This document shows, piece after piece, positions 33,077 through 44,136 of a stretch of DNA of 64,000 nucleotides (position 1 is the first letter of the stretch; each line of letters begins with the position of its first letter). A program made the position numbers and the translations under genes. The notes below the pieces were generated by a model that was given only the letters and a program-made list of their open reading frames with translations, did no database searches and was not told where the DNA came from. The DNA lies in the NCBI RefSeq assembly GCF_000218685.1, contig NW_006763302.1, positions 974,868 to 1,038,867 of the forward strand, written 5' to 3'. Source of the stretch: Serpula lacrymans var. lacrymans S7.9. Its lineage: Eukaryota > Basidiomycota > Agaricomycetes > Boletales > Serpulaceae.

Positions 33077-36000
33077 CTAAGGCTTGACTTCCAGGCGAGA
33101 CCAAATGTCGGAGGTAGTGGTAAAATTTTTGGGCATAGGTTGAAAAAGGGAATTAAAAAGTTTTGAATCCATGCCTCTAAGCTTCCTGGGAGCTGAGGGA
33201 TTCTTAGAATAAAATTTGTGAACAGCGTCACGGGAGTTTTCCAGATGGGTTTCTGGTTCCCACGTTCTGTCCTCGTCTCCATAGCCCTTCCATAGGACCA
33301 GGAACTCTAATTTTCCACGCTTCAAGCGTGCATCTACCACTTGTTTGACCTCGAACTCTTCTTCACCTTCCTGGGTGACTACAACTGGTCCGGGCCAGTC
33401 TACACGCTGTCCCGGCAGCAGTCCGTTGTAGGGTTTCACACGGCTAATGTTAACCGTGGGTACCACCCTCATTTGTTTTGGGAGTTCCAGCTCCACTGCA
33501 TTGGGTTTGACTTCCTTAATCTGGTAAGGGCCAATCCACTTTTTGGTCAGTTTTCTAGACTGCCGATCTTTTAATTTTAAGTGGTCGGTGTCTAACCAGA
33601 CCAGGTCGCCGACCTTGTATTCAGGGGCCTTAGAGCGTCTACGCTCTGCCCTGTCTTTCATCTGCTCTACAGTTTTAAATAGCGCCTTGCGCGTTTCGTC
33701 TAAGACAGACTTCATGTCTTTCACCATGTTCCCAGCAGCCTCCTTTTTGCTTTTTCCAGGTCCTACACCCATTCTAGGGAGGTACGATCTAGTAACCTCA
33801 AATGGTGCCTTTCCTGTAGCCAACGACTGTTTGACATTATATGAGAATTGGGCTATTTTTAGCCACTTGGCCCAATCCGTCTGTCTGTCATTAATAAATA
33901 TTCGGAGATACTGTTTCAACTCCTGGTTGAGTCTCTCCGTTTGCCCATCAGTTTGCGGATGGAACGCCGTTGATAATTTAGGTTTGATGCCCAGCATCCG
34001 GTATAGCTCTTTCGTAAACTCGCTAGCGAATTGTGGTCCTCTGTCGGAGATCACCGTTTCTGGCAATCCGTGGATGGACCATACAAAATCTTTAAATAAG
34101 TCTGCCGTACCGGCGGCGGTAATGGTTTTGTTGGTAGGTATGAAAACCACTTCCTTGGAGAAGCAATCTACTACTACCATTACCGAGTCATACCCGTTTG
34201 ACTCAGGCAGATCCGTCGTGAAATCAACCGATATATCCTGCCAGGGTCCAGCTGGTATTGGGTTTGGCATAAGTTTACCGGCTGGCGGTTGGTGAGAGTT
34301 CTTGGCCATGGCACATCTTAGACAGGGTTTTACGTATTCCTGTACGTCTTTGACCATGCCAGGCCACATGTAGTTTCTGGAGATCGACTCCATCGTTTGT
34401 TGCCATCCAGGGTGCCCAGCCACTGGAGTGTCATGATGTCTATCTATGGCCTTGATCCTTACGGACTCAGGCACATAGATTTTGTCTTTAAAATGAAAGA
34501 GCCCATCTGTCCATAAATAGTTTTCATTGCCGTCAAGGCGCACCTTCTCTTCTGAGGAAATGTCTTTTTTGAAGACTTCTAGAAGATCAGAATCTTGCCC
34601 GATTCTAACATTGGCAACCCTTGATTGATCTATCAAGGTAACACCTTTGTTGTCATCTTTGATGCCGTTGGCATGATCCTCTCTTCTGGATAAAGCATCT
34701 GCTTTCCCCATTGAGCTTCCAGGCTTATGAATTAACTTATAATTAAACCTTGACAAGTACACCGCGTAGCGGGCCTGTCTTCGGTTCAAGTCCCGGGCCG
34801 TCATGAAGTACTCTAGGTTTTTATGATCGGTCCAGACTTCAAATTGGTGTCTAGCACCTTCTAAGTAGTGCCGCCAGTGCTCTAGAGCTCTAATGATGGC
34901 CAGCATCTCTTTGTCATAAATCTGATAGTTGCGCTCTGTAGGCAACAAGCCACGCAATAAATAGGCACAAGGCCTCCAAAGATTGTCAGGGCATTTGATT
35001 GATAGAACAGCCCCAGTAGCAAAATCAGAAGAGTCGGTTTCTAGCCGGAACTCTTTGTCTAACTCTGGAAATGCCAATATGGGCGCTGTTGTAAATGCCT
35101 GTTTAAGCTTATCAAAAGCTTCTTGTTCTTTGGCGCCCCAATGCCAAACAATGTCCTTTTTTGTGAGATCGTTCAACGGTCTCGTGATTTTTGCGAAGTC
35201 TTCAATAAACCTTTGGTAGAAATTGCCTAAGCCAAGGAAGGCCCTAACTCCTTTGACACGAGTAGGTTCTGGCCATTCCAAAATAGCTTGAACTTTCTCA
35301 GGGTTCATCCTGATTCCATTCTGGCCTATGATCATACCAAGGAAGTCTACTTCCTTCACTTTAAAATTACATTTTTTGGGTTTGACAAATAGGTCCCGTT
35401 CCTGTAAGCGTTGAAGGACTTCTTGCACGATCTTGTCATACTCAGCCTCATCGTCCGACTTCGTAAATATTAGTAAATCATCAATGTAAATGACAACACA
35501 GTTTTCCATATCCGCAAAGATCTTGTTCATCATGCTCTGGAAGGTTGCCGGTGAATTGGTCAACCCAAAGAACATAACAAAGGGTTCGAAAGATCCTCGG
35601 TGGCACGTGAACGCGGCCTTCCAAGCATCTTCCTCTTTGATTCGTACATTGTTGTACCCCTATCTGAGATCCATCTTTGTCAGGATCTTGGCGCCAGCCA
35701 ATTTGTCCACTAGCTGACTAATTAAAGGCAGCGGATACGCATTTTTAACCATGTGCTCATTCACGTAACGATAGTCCATAATCATTCGCTTCTTACCATC
35801 GCATATCGCGATCACCATCCCCTCTGGACTTGTAAGCCCCGAGAATTTCTCGTAAACTGGGTGGAGGAGCCTGAAAAAGAGACGAGAAGAGGTGGTCGGT
35901 AATTAGATACGACGACGAAAGAATTACTGCAAACCTGTTCGAGAATATGCCATGTGTATTAGGAATGAAGAACACCGGGGACGTCATAGGACTTTTGGAG

Positions 36001-37087
36001 GTCCGATGTAACCCTTCCTAAGCTGTTCATCTATGAAACTTGATACCTCATCTCTTTCTGGAGCAGAGAGTGGTATCATGTATCCTTTTCTCGGTTTGAA
36101 GGTTTCTTTCAAATCTATAGCATGGTCCCAAGGCTTAGCCTCTGGGAAGTGCTCTGATTTATGTTTTGAAAAGACTTTCCAGAAGTCATGGTACTCGGGA
36201 GATACCAGCCTCTTAATCTCTTCCTCAGGTTTCACCTCGTCATCGTCATCGTCAATCTTTTCTAAAGATCTGAGCTCGTAAACGTGACTAGCGTTTAACT
36301 TTTCAAGACGCTCATTGTGATGGACATGATTTGGTTTACCCAAGTTTACACATTCCTGAGGGCAACGTGACAACGTGACAACCCCTGTCTGCCAGTTGAT
36401 CTCAGGATTATGTTTAAATAGCCAGGTCCAGCCTAAGATTAAATTAATCTTCCCTAGTTGGGAAGCTTCGGCAGTGACTCGTTCTCTGTGTCCTTGGTAT
36501 TTGACCACAAAAGAACATTTGTGAGTGATACAGCCACCTGCGTTAAGCGTACCGTCAACGTTATAGACGGGAATAGATGCATCTAATTTTACAAGGGGGA
36601 GTCCAATTTGCTCTGCCCTGACCTGATCTATGAAGATTCCGTTAGCGCCTGAATCAAGCAGTGCGCTTGTTGAGTGTACTTTGCCCCGGGCAAGGTTTTC
36701 CACGCCAACATCTAAACGGATCTCCTTTTGGAATAAATACGTGCGCATCAACACACGCCTTGGGATTTCGGGAAAGGGTGGCTCCAAAGAAGAAGAGGAA
36801 AGATTGAAAGATACATGTTTTTCTATTTTATTTTTACCAGAATCAAGTACCCTAGTGTTTGTCTCGCCGGGGCCACGCTCCAAGGGAGACGCTGGTGCAG
36901 CGGTAGTATCATAAATATTACAATCACATTTCTTCATACAAGTACAGACTTCAGATAACAAATTTAAAAATCTATTTACAAATTGGGGAGCCATCCCCGT
37001 CATTCCGTTATTGCTCGTGCAACACCCCGGAGCAGGGGCCACTTTGTTGTGGTTTACTTCATTTCTAGCTGGAGCTAAGGTACCCAA
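33077..37087 (-). pseudogene. Gypsy1 pol, copy B
   Basis: Same domain order as copy A. The 37087-35984 frame holds the acidic linker, protease (LLDSGANGIFID) and the start of RT. The 35575-33077 frame (832 codons) holds the rest of RT with an intact YIDD box (about 35485), RNase H, the integrase zinc module, an integrase core with VISDRGPQF intact, and the chromodomain. Two lesions separate them: a 158-bp insert after SPVFFIP (35801-35958) and a TAG at 35660-35662, where copy A has the Trp of FRWGYNN. All visible catalytic residues are kept, so copy B is the better guide to the ancestral protein. The extent of decay was judged by eye only. Confidence 0.92.
35801..35958 (-). other. 158-bp insert in the RT domain with a 64-bp intron-like segment
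   Basis: Copy A reads straight from the codons for FFIP into KKDGKKQM. In copy B the same point has 158 extra bp replacing 4 bp. On the minus strand the insert contains a segment that starts GTTTGC, has a CTAAT branch-like motif and ends CTTTTTCAG, 64 bp in all. Net gain is 154 bp; removal of the 64 bp leaves 90 bp, a multiple of three, and that reading has no stop from FFIP to [11 protein letters not shown]. It looks like an exon-intron-exon piece of other DNA. Confidence 0.7.
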
Positions 37088-37092
37088 GTGAC

Positions 37093-38160
37093 CTAAGCCC
37101 CGAATTCTTTTTCCTGAGCCTTCATTTCATTGACCTGCTGGTCATAGAAGAAGGCCCGGATTTTGTCGTATGAACAACCGGCCAAAGAGTTGAGCTGATC
37201 GTCCGGCTTCTCGGTTTCTAGTTGGTGCGCCTGGCGCCCTTGGTTATTTTTTTGTTGGGCGGCCTGCGCCCCTTTTCTGCAGTCTCGGGACATGTGTCCC
37301 TCTTGGCCGCAATTGTAGCAGCTCCCCTTGAATCTGCGCATCTGTCCGCCTTGGACCGCGCCGATATCTATAGGGGCTCCCTGCCCTGGTTGCAGCCCGA
37401 ACGGCTTGAACCCGTGAGAGTGATTATGATTTTGGTTTGATGACCCAGGGCGCCTCTGGGATGTGTTGTTTTGTTTGGTGGACCCACCACCTTGGTGCAT
37501 GGTGTAGAGCTCTCTGGCTCTACCGACTCGTTGTACTTCCTCAGCCGCCAGGGCCAAGTTGTCGCTTCGTGTATCTTGCAGATAGATCTGCTCTGCAATG
37601 CGAGGGTTCACATTGCGTTCTAGCAGTTCTACTGCATGTTCATTGCCAAGACCCCCTTGGATTGAGAGGGCCAGGAACCAGGTTACGAAATCATCTGTCC
37701 TTATGTTTCCTTGTTTGAAGGAACGGATTTGCTGACGCGCCCAGTCACGCTTAGCTTGCGGTTTGAAATATTTTTCGATCTCTATTTTGAGATCGTCCCA
37801 GGTGGGCCACACTCCCACAGTGTAGCACTCCTGCAATTGTACTTGGGCGTATCGACCTGCCACAGGTCCTTTTAGGCAAGATAGCACCGCAGTGGCTACC
37901 TCAAAATTGTCGGCAAACGCGTCCCAGTTTGCCTTGACCCAAATCTGGAGCTTGATCCACCATTCGGCGAATTGTGCTCTATCTCCTTCGAAGGCGCCAG
38001 GGTCAGCGACGACTTCGACTTTCTTGTTAAACTTTTTCTCTACCGAGGGGGTTGCTACAGGGGGGTTAGCCTGTATCTCGGCGAGCTGCGAGGTTAATGC
38101 AGCTATCTGCGTATGCATTGCGTGCAGTAGCGCATTCATGTCTTGGGGTTGCAATGACAT
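37093..38160 (-). CDS. Gypsy1 gag, copy B (intact)
   Basis: Complete Gag of 355 residues starting MSLQPQDMNALLHAM at 38160. It has a retrotransposon Gag domain in the middle (EWWIKLQIWVKANWD, DLKIEIEKYFKPQ), a Gln/Gly/Asn-rich linker and one CCHC zinc knuckle (CYNCGQEGHMSRDC). Gag assembles the particle and its knuckle binds the element RNA. The codon that is a stop in copy A is Tyr here (AGRYAQVQ). Since pol of this copy is broken, the intact gag could at most act in trans. Expression is unknown. Confidence 0.9.
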   Translation of the reverse strand: MSLQPQDMNALLHAMHTQIAALTSQLAEIQANPPVATPSVEKKFNKKVEVVADPGAFEGDRAQFAEWWIKLQIWVKANWDAFADNFEVATAVLSCLKGPVAGRYAQVQLQECYTVGVWPTWDDLKIEIEKYFKPQAKRDWARQQIRSFKQGNIRTDDFVTWFLALSIQGGLGNEHAVELLERNVNPRIAEQIYLQDTRSDNLALAAEEVQRVGRARELYTMHQGGGSTKQNNTSQRRPGSSNQNHNHSHGFKPFGLQPGQGAPIDIGAVQGGQMRRFKGSCYNCGQEGHMSRDCRKGAQAAQQKNNQGRQAHQLETEKPDDQLNSLAGCSYDKIRAFFYDQQVNEMKAQEKEFGA

Positions 38161-38867
38161 GTTGACTTGTTCTCTTTGGGTAACGTAAAAATAGGTAACT
38201 GGGGGTCCCCGCTTGCTATCTGCAGATCAACCTCTTCCCAGCTGAGTATCGGATCTCAATCTCCGACTACCCACACTATAGTATTTAAAAAGGTATATAA
38301 AAATGTATTTGTAATAAACCCTGGTCCGAACGGTTGTCAGGGGGTGGTCCGCTTGTTAAGCTGTCAACCCTTCTCCAGACTGGCGGAGGCAAGTGCCTGG
38401 CCTGGTCAGAGGTATTTGAAAGTGAAGATTTGTATTCTAAATCTAATCAACAGTGGTTTCACACCGACTGCTGAGCTATAGTACTCCCCTTAACGCTGGG
38501 GGCCGCGTATCAAAGGTTTTGGGTTCTTCTCCTGAAGCACTACAAGGCCGTCGCTAGGAGCGCACCTATCTGCTATATGGGATATTCCTAACCGCTAACC
38601 AATCTCCTTCACCCTGGAGTCCGGGTGCCCAGTGGGACTCTTTGTACAAACGTGCGAGAGAGTAGAAAGAGCGAGTCCTAATGTAACAACCAAGAGTGAG
38701 TTACTCCGGCGCACACAGAACACACTATACAGAGGATGAAGTTGGGGAGTGCTTACCCCTAAGGCTGCAGTGAGTTTGTTGGTGTACAACAGGAGAACTC
38801 GCTGAGGAGTCTCCTGGATTTATTGGGGTATATATACTACTACAGGTTTGTTTGTACATGTGTACTA

Positions 38868-39095
38868 TGTTAGAATATACTCTGACATACCAATACTCCA
38901 TAGAATAATACCTCTGATTTGTAAGCCAGCCCAGTATGCAGCAGCTATTCTGTGTAAGACGTCCGTGGTTGCATGTCATGTTTAAGATCCTACATTGTAT
39001 AACCTTGGCCATATAGCTCAATTGGTAGAGCAGCTGGCATGTATCCAGAAGGTTCCAGGTTCAATCCCTGGTCTGGTCATTATCCAATTTTATCA
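38868..39095 (+). mobile_element. 228-bp TG...CA mini-element carrying a tRNA-like gene
   Basis: Inserted in the Gypsy1 LTR, flanked by TACTA at 38863-38867 and 39096-39100. It starts TGTTAGAATATACTC and ends AATTTTATCA, so it has the TG...CA ends and 5-bp target duplication of an LTR-type integration, but no coding sequence. A tRNA-like sequence occupies 39007-39079. No second copy is in the window. It could be a solo LTR of a tiny non-autonomous element or an unusual SINE. Confidence 0.7.
39007..39079 (+). tRNA. tRNA-like sequence (anticodon position reads TGT)
   Basis: 73 nt that fold as a cloverleaf. The acceptor arms GGCCATA/TCTGGTC have one G-T pair and one mismatch. The D stem is GCTC/GAGC. 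The anticodon stem is CTGG/CCAG with a 7-nt loop CATGTAT. The T arm CCAGG-TTCAATC-CCTGG is perfect. The A box (TAGCTCAATTGG) and B box (GGTTCAATCCC) match the polymerase III consensus. The residue before the anticodon is A instead of the nearly invariant T, and the closing pair of the anticodon stem is lost. It may therefore be a tRNA-derived promoter, not a working tRNA. Confidence 0.5.
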
Positions 39096-39302
39096 TACTA
39101 TACAGTTGATGAAGGCAGTGGCTGATGATGTCATAGGGCCTAGCCCGTATGGCCAGCTCCACTGCGTGAGAGAGTTAGATCTAAAAATAAAAGGAAGGCA
39201 ACGCGGCGCGAGAAAGGGGAAATGCCACGTGGCATTTAAAGTATAGAGTTGGAGCGGAGAATGAAAAGAAAGGAAATGTCTGGAAATTGTGTTATTGTAA
39301 CA

Positions 39303-40207
39303 CGAAAGAGAATCACAAAAGAGCATGGGGAAGGCAAGTGACGAACCGGACCAACAACCGAGAAAAACCACCTAAAACAATTGCCTGGATCCTATGACAG
39401 GAATAATCACAGAGTAATGCACGACTATCAGTCAAACAACTGCGCGCACTTTCTGTCTACTTTCATGGACAATACAAACATATAGAGGGCTACAAGAGAC
39501 ATTAAAAGAGCTTTCTGCAGATATATCTTCAAGTCAGCAGGAAACAGAAGCAGTCATTGTGACTGAACAAGACATAGAAGATGCAGATGGACAACAAGGA
39601 ACTCCTGCGGAACAATTGTATGCAGCATGTGCAATCAACATTGCAGAAGACATTGGGATTTTCACAGAGACAAAAGCCTGCGACGGTCTATAAAGCACCT
39701 TGTAAAGCAGTTCAGCATTGTGAGCGCAAATATGTTGACAATTTAGAAACATTTCTAACAAACATCAGCAACAATACAATACTTGCAGGGTTGGAAAAAT
39801 ACAATGCTTGGATTGCCCATGTACGAGACACCTGAAGGACAAGAAAATATTCAGGATATGGCAATCATTCAAAATAGCAAAAATCAAACAACTCCCACAG
39901 TAGTTGCACAACCTAACCCCATTAACATAAGCATACACAATACTCATATCCAACGCTTGAACGTAGACCAATGTATGGCACATGACATAATAGCAAACAG
40001 CACACAGAATTACCTGAATGGGTTGAAGACCAACCAAATACTCATGGTTATAAATGGGCAAGGTGGTACGGGGAAGACAACGATGTTGAATGCAATATCC
40101 AACACGTTCAAAAGATTAGGTGCAACACATCTTCTAGCCAAAACAGCAATGACCGGCGTGGCTGCAAGTTTGATCAATGGATCCACGTTACTATCCTTTA
40201 AATCCTA
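39303..40207 (+). pseudogene. Helitron helicase fragment (Pif1-type)
   Basis: The plus-strand frame 39783-40208 ends with a Pif1/RecD-like helicase start: NQILMVINGQGGTGKTTML is the Walker A motif, followed by LLAKTAMTGVAASLINGSTL (motif Ia region). Upstream frames (39581-39835) look like the linker before the helicase, interrupted by a frameshift near 39790. Everything after LLSFKS is missing: at about 40207 the sequence switches to the opposite-strand Helitron N-terminus. Fragment only. Confidence 0.75.
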
Positions 40208-42226
40208 ACAAAGTTTTGATGACAATCTTTACTATCAGATGAAAGAATTGAGCAGCTGCATATGGATCCAATGCTACAGCATGTGACCTGGCCGTCGAGT
40301 TAGGGCCTGCCGTGGAAATGAAGTCATCTAGATTGATTTCTGCACCTGTAAAAACCTGGGCTATAGGATCATGAGAATCAGAAGGGTTTATCCTCAATCA
40401 AATTGATGGTGGATTTTTCATAATGGTGAATCCCCAAACTTGTTTTCGAAGTTTAATCCTTGATTCATCCGTACCCATTACTTTAGCCCTGATGGTGGAT
40501 AAGTGCCTTTTGAGTGATCTTATTGTAGGGTTTGATATGGTCTTCTTTTGGCTCTCCTCTTTGCTTGCAATTGCAAAGTCTGAGATGTTTAATGATCATA
40601 TGGCTTTTTCATTTTGACGGAATGTGTTTTTGCTAAGTTGTAAACATGCAAACCAACAGACTTGTCTCTTCTGTATAACCCCAAATGCTTGGGACATGAA
40701 TTGATAATCTAGTTGAAACCTCTTATCTCCATAGTGTAATGCCCATTGCACATGGAGTTCATAAGTGACCTTTTTTTTCTTGTTTGTTTCAAAGCCACCC
40801 TGCCCATATGGAAACAACCAAGGGAAAGTACCAAGCATGTGATTAGGATCCTCTGCTTGTCCCTCATAATTCATCCCTTCCTCATCAGTCCAAGGGTATT
40901 CATTGACAAACAGTAATCCTCTGATTGCATAACCTCCTTTTTTTCAGATCTTTGATACATTCGCCAATGCATGAGCAAGTAGTCCATTTTCTTGAATGTC
41001 GCTTCCAGATGCATTGACCACTTCTAGAGTTTGTAATGGTATGGTAGCCTCTTTGGGATAATTTAATAGCTGACCATGTAGGACTACGCAAATTTTCTTA
41101 CCTTGCTCGGCAGAGCTGTGTTCATCATCATCATCCTCCATATCAGTAACTCCTGAAATGTTCAGATTCTCTGCAAGTCACTGGGCATGAGCTTATTTCC
41201 CCGCTAAATGTTGACAATCCTTATCTTCACTTCCGTCTGGTACATAGTTTGAACGTTCTATCTTAAGTTGATCAATGTCAGACGAATATTGAACATTGTC
41301 CATTAGCTCTGGAGGAACATTATTATCTGGTAGCAATGCAATCTTCACTGATTATTATATCAGAGTATAATGGGTTGTTATGCTGCAGGAACTTCAGTGC
41401 ATCTTGCACAGCATTTCTTTGTACTAGGAACAGGCCATTCATGCATCTTTCAGGTATATTCTTTGGCCCAACAATTGTCACTCCAATAGTTGACAAAAGC
41501 ACACTAAGACTGTGTGGTAAGATTGGATTGGCTACCATGTTGAGAATGTCCTTGGTTGGCAATCGGTATGTCGATACATTTTCCCTGATTCCACTATTCA
41601 AACCTTTGGCATCCCAATCTTTTGCACCAATTTTTTTTGGATAAAGCTTGATTACATGTACCACTGAGAAATATCATGGTATCAACCTCCTCTTAGTGAT
41701 TGTTAACCTGCTCAGCTCAACAGGTACTTCACCCATCCATAAACCATTTGCTAGTGAAAGTCTCGGTGTTGTTTACAATGTGGTGAATAGGGAAACAGGC
41801 AGCTTTTGTGAGGTATTGACGAGACTAGGATCTTTGTTAAGCCATAAGCAAACATCAATCTTCCGCATACAGCACATATATCTTGTTTAAGTGCAGCGTT
41901 ATTCGTCTGTTGTATAAATTGGCGGATATGTCCCTTGCTTTTTTCTGTATCCCCAACATCCAGAAATTTTTTGTAAGCCCGTGATGGTCCATTTGATGGG
42001 GAGGTTCTTTGTCTTCTCCCATTACACTCCTACTTCTTTTTCGATTCATACTATGTGAACCCCTTTTTTCTTCTACAGCAGTAACATATAATGCACACCA
42101 TTCTTCAGGTAATTTCTCAATGACCTCAACTAGTAATTGTTTTGACCTTTTTTGCTCCCTAGTGAATGTAACAAAGTTTGATATGCGCAATATATGCTCT
42201 ATTGTCAGAACTGAGAACATAGACAT
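40191..42226 (-). pseudogene. Helitron replicase N-terminal region, rearranged
   Basis: Minus-strand pieces match the N-terminal part of mushroom Helitron proteins: a DUF6570-like segment (41664-41323), then MLGTFPWLFPYGQGGFE and FMSQAFGVIQKRQVCW (40874-40596), and NPSDSHDPIAQVFTGAEI with DPYAAAQFFHLIV (40397-40191), the Helitron_like_N region before the Rep motifs. Frames are broken between pieces. It stops about where the plus-strand helicase piece ends, so two parts of one Helitron type now meet in opposite orientation. Confidence 0.75.
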
Positions 42227-42329
42227 GATGTTTTGTTGTTGTAAAGAGTTTCGTTGCAGTCAGCCCGTCATCTTTTCCAAATTGTTCAAAACTGATGACC
42301 TGTAGAACGTGATGTCTACATTATAGTCT

Positions 42330-43200
42330 AGACCAGTTCTCTTATGTGGATCATGTGGAGTTTGAGTCCAGACCAAGTCATCATTTCAACTGATGATGAT
42401 GGCAACCGCTGGTTCTACAATTACAACATCATCCACACTAAAGAGGTAAAGTGCCTCCTAATTTATATTATTTAAATGAATACTTCAACACAGATTTTTT
42501 TCAGCTCTTCCTTCTTACCCTTGTCATCATATTTGATGCTATCTCTTATCGTAACAACATCCGCAGCCTCTCCACTTATGTTGCATCTGCAGTATTCTTG
42601 TCCTGCATGGGCTGGAAACAATTAGGCAACGGTCATGGGTTATCACCAAGCAAACAGGCAATGAGTCTGCCATGATTATTGTTGGGAAAGTCAAGGATTT
42701 CAAGTTATTCTGTGGTCCCAATGGTAACTTTATCAATCGGTCATATGGAACTCTAGCAGGTGCAAAATTCCAATTCACCTTGGGTGTACCGGAGCAACCA
42801 GCCTTAGTCGATGATTTTAACAAGGGTTTTGACAATTTACTCAAAGTACAGTCATCTACAGCTGCCACTACGGACCGTTGTTACTTCTTAGAGGAACAAA
42901 GGCGTATTAAAACAGTCAGATTTATTACCCCTATTTTTGACAAAATTGTGATGCTTTTCCTACTCATTTATCATGTATCCTATCTCAATGAACTTCTACA
43001 GCAGCTGTTATCTCAATCAGAGGATTCTGATGTTTCTGGTTAGTTGTTTTCCACTCACAATGTTTGCCCTATGCATTCGTCACTAACTATTATGATTCAG
43101 AAAGAGTGAATTACGAGAGTGAAATGGAAACTTGGCCCGTGTCGGAGGAATACCAAGAGGACCTAATGGCCATCAAAACCCAATATATTGTTTTTGACAT
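42330..43200 (+). pseudogene. unidentified spliced gene fragment
   Basis: A plus-strand reading with intron-like breaks: QVIISTDDDGNRWFYNYN (about 42375-42430), then after gaps RSWVITKQTGNESAMIIVGK and DFKLFCGPNGNFINRSYGTL (42640-42740), continuing open to 43040, then across an intron (about 43040-43100) to ERVNYESEMETWPVSEEYQE. The codon structure and exon junctions suggest a real gene origin, but I recognise no domain. Both ends are lost (Helitron relic on the left, R1 on the right). Confidence 0.4.
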
Positions 43201-43235
43201 TTATAATGGATAACCCACTGCTTATTGCAACAACA

Positions 43236-43996
43236 ATGCAGTGCCCTCTTTCTGCTATTGGACTTTATTTTATGGCTGTACAAACCTGTGACATTACTTA
43301 CATAGCATTCATTGTTCTATCCCTTTCTTTTTCTTATTTTGACAATCTTATCCTGTACTACCTATGTAGGATTTGTGAGCGTACATTCCTTCCTTCATGT
43401 TCTTTCTCATTCTTTTTACACAGCTATACTGTGCATAGCCTACCTTTCTTTTACTATATAAACCCCTGTATTTTACCTTGTAAAAAAACAACAAGAACTC
43501 AAATCCAGACTTCTTCTCTAACTCTCAAGTTCACTAATCTGCTACTTGTGATCCAGTGTGGTCACAACACTTCCCACTGCTACTACTGTTAACTGCTGTC
43601 ATTGTCACTCGTTACTTTTGAAAGTCATTGTCATCCCTTTCAATTAAAGTCCTTCTGAGCACTACAGTCTGTGCATCAGCAGCCTGCTACCACTGGGAAC
43701 CTCATTATCTTGTCATTCTCAAACCTACCTTGTGTTACAATTAGCAAGGTAGTGCTTGTCCAAACTCGCTACAAAGCCCCTATCTTCTTTATTCCAACTA
43801 TCCCTCCTCCTCAAAACCCACACCCATAAATCTCTGGGTTTGACTTTGAAGGATTGTTATACCTACCACCCCACAAACAACCAGAGCACCCACTGTTCTA
43901 GGAGGCAAAGCCCATAAACAAGTTCCGTGGAATCTGGGAGGATTGTGTGTTAGTTTGTTTTTGTGTGGTTTTTCTAACTACAGTTCTCATCATCAA
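43236..43996 (+). repeat. R1 LTR-like unit (solo)
   Basis: It runs from TGCCCTCTTTCTGCTATTGG to GTTCTCATCATCAACA. It is the reverse complement of the first about 770 bp of R1 copies 1 and 2. It contains the CTATATAAACCCC box near 43458. No clear target duplication. Confidence 0.7.
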
Positions 43997-44136
43997 CAGC
44001 GATAATACATCTCTCTGTGAGCCGGCTTTTCCCATCTCACTAACTGTCATCAAGCCTAATAGAAAGCTAGCTTCATCACCAGCTCCCTCATCCTCTTTAC
44101 CTCCCCTATCTTGTTCTCCCTCTCTCATTTGTCCTG

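Larger units (their letters stand above)
32678..39302 (-). mobile_element. Ty3/Gypsy chromovirus, Gypsy1 copy B
   Basis: Full-length element on the minus strand: 3' LTR 32678-33065, pol 33077-37087, intact gag 37093-38160, leader 38161-38681 and 5' LTR 38682-39302. The 5' LTR is enlarged by a 228-bp insertion. The immediate flanks do not form an obvious 5-bp duplication (ATAAT on the left, CGAAA on the right), so the ends may have been rearranged. pol has a nonsense codon and a 158-bp insert. Confidence 0.93.
38682..39302 (-). repeat. 5' LTR of Gypsy1 copy B, enlarged by an insertion
   Basis: It starts TGTAACAACCAAGAG at 38682 and ends TTGTGTTATTGTAACA at 39302. Without the insert at 38868-39095 and one TACTA copy it is about 388 bp, like the other LTRs. 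Confidence 0.88.

Noticed and set aside
33543..34295. 250-codon plus-strand ORF antisense to Gypsy1 copy B integrase
   Set aside because: The same antisense frame appears opposite other Gypsy1 copies, which follows from codon structure of the sense pol; no independent support.
32678..39302. A 5-bp target duplication around Gypsy1 copy B
   Set aside because: Flanks ATAAT and CGAAA do not match, so no duplication is claimed.
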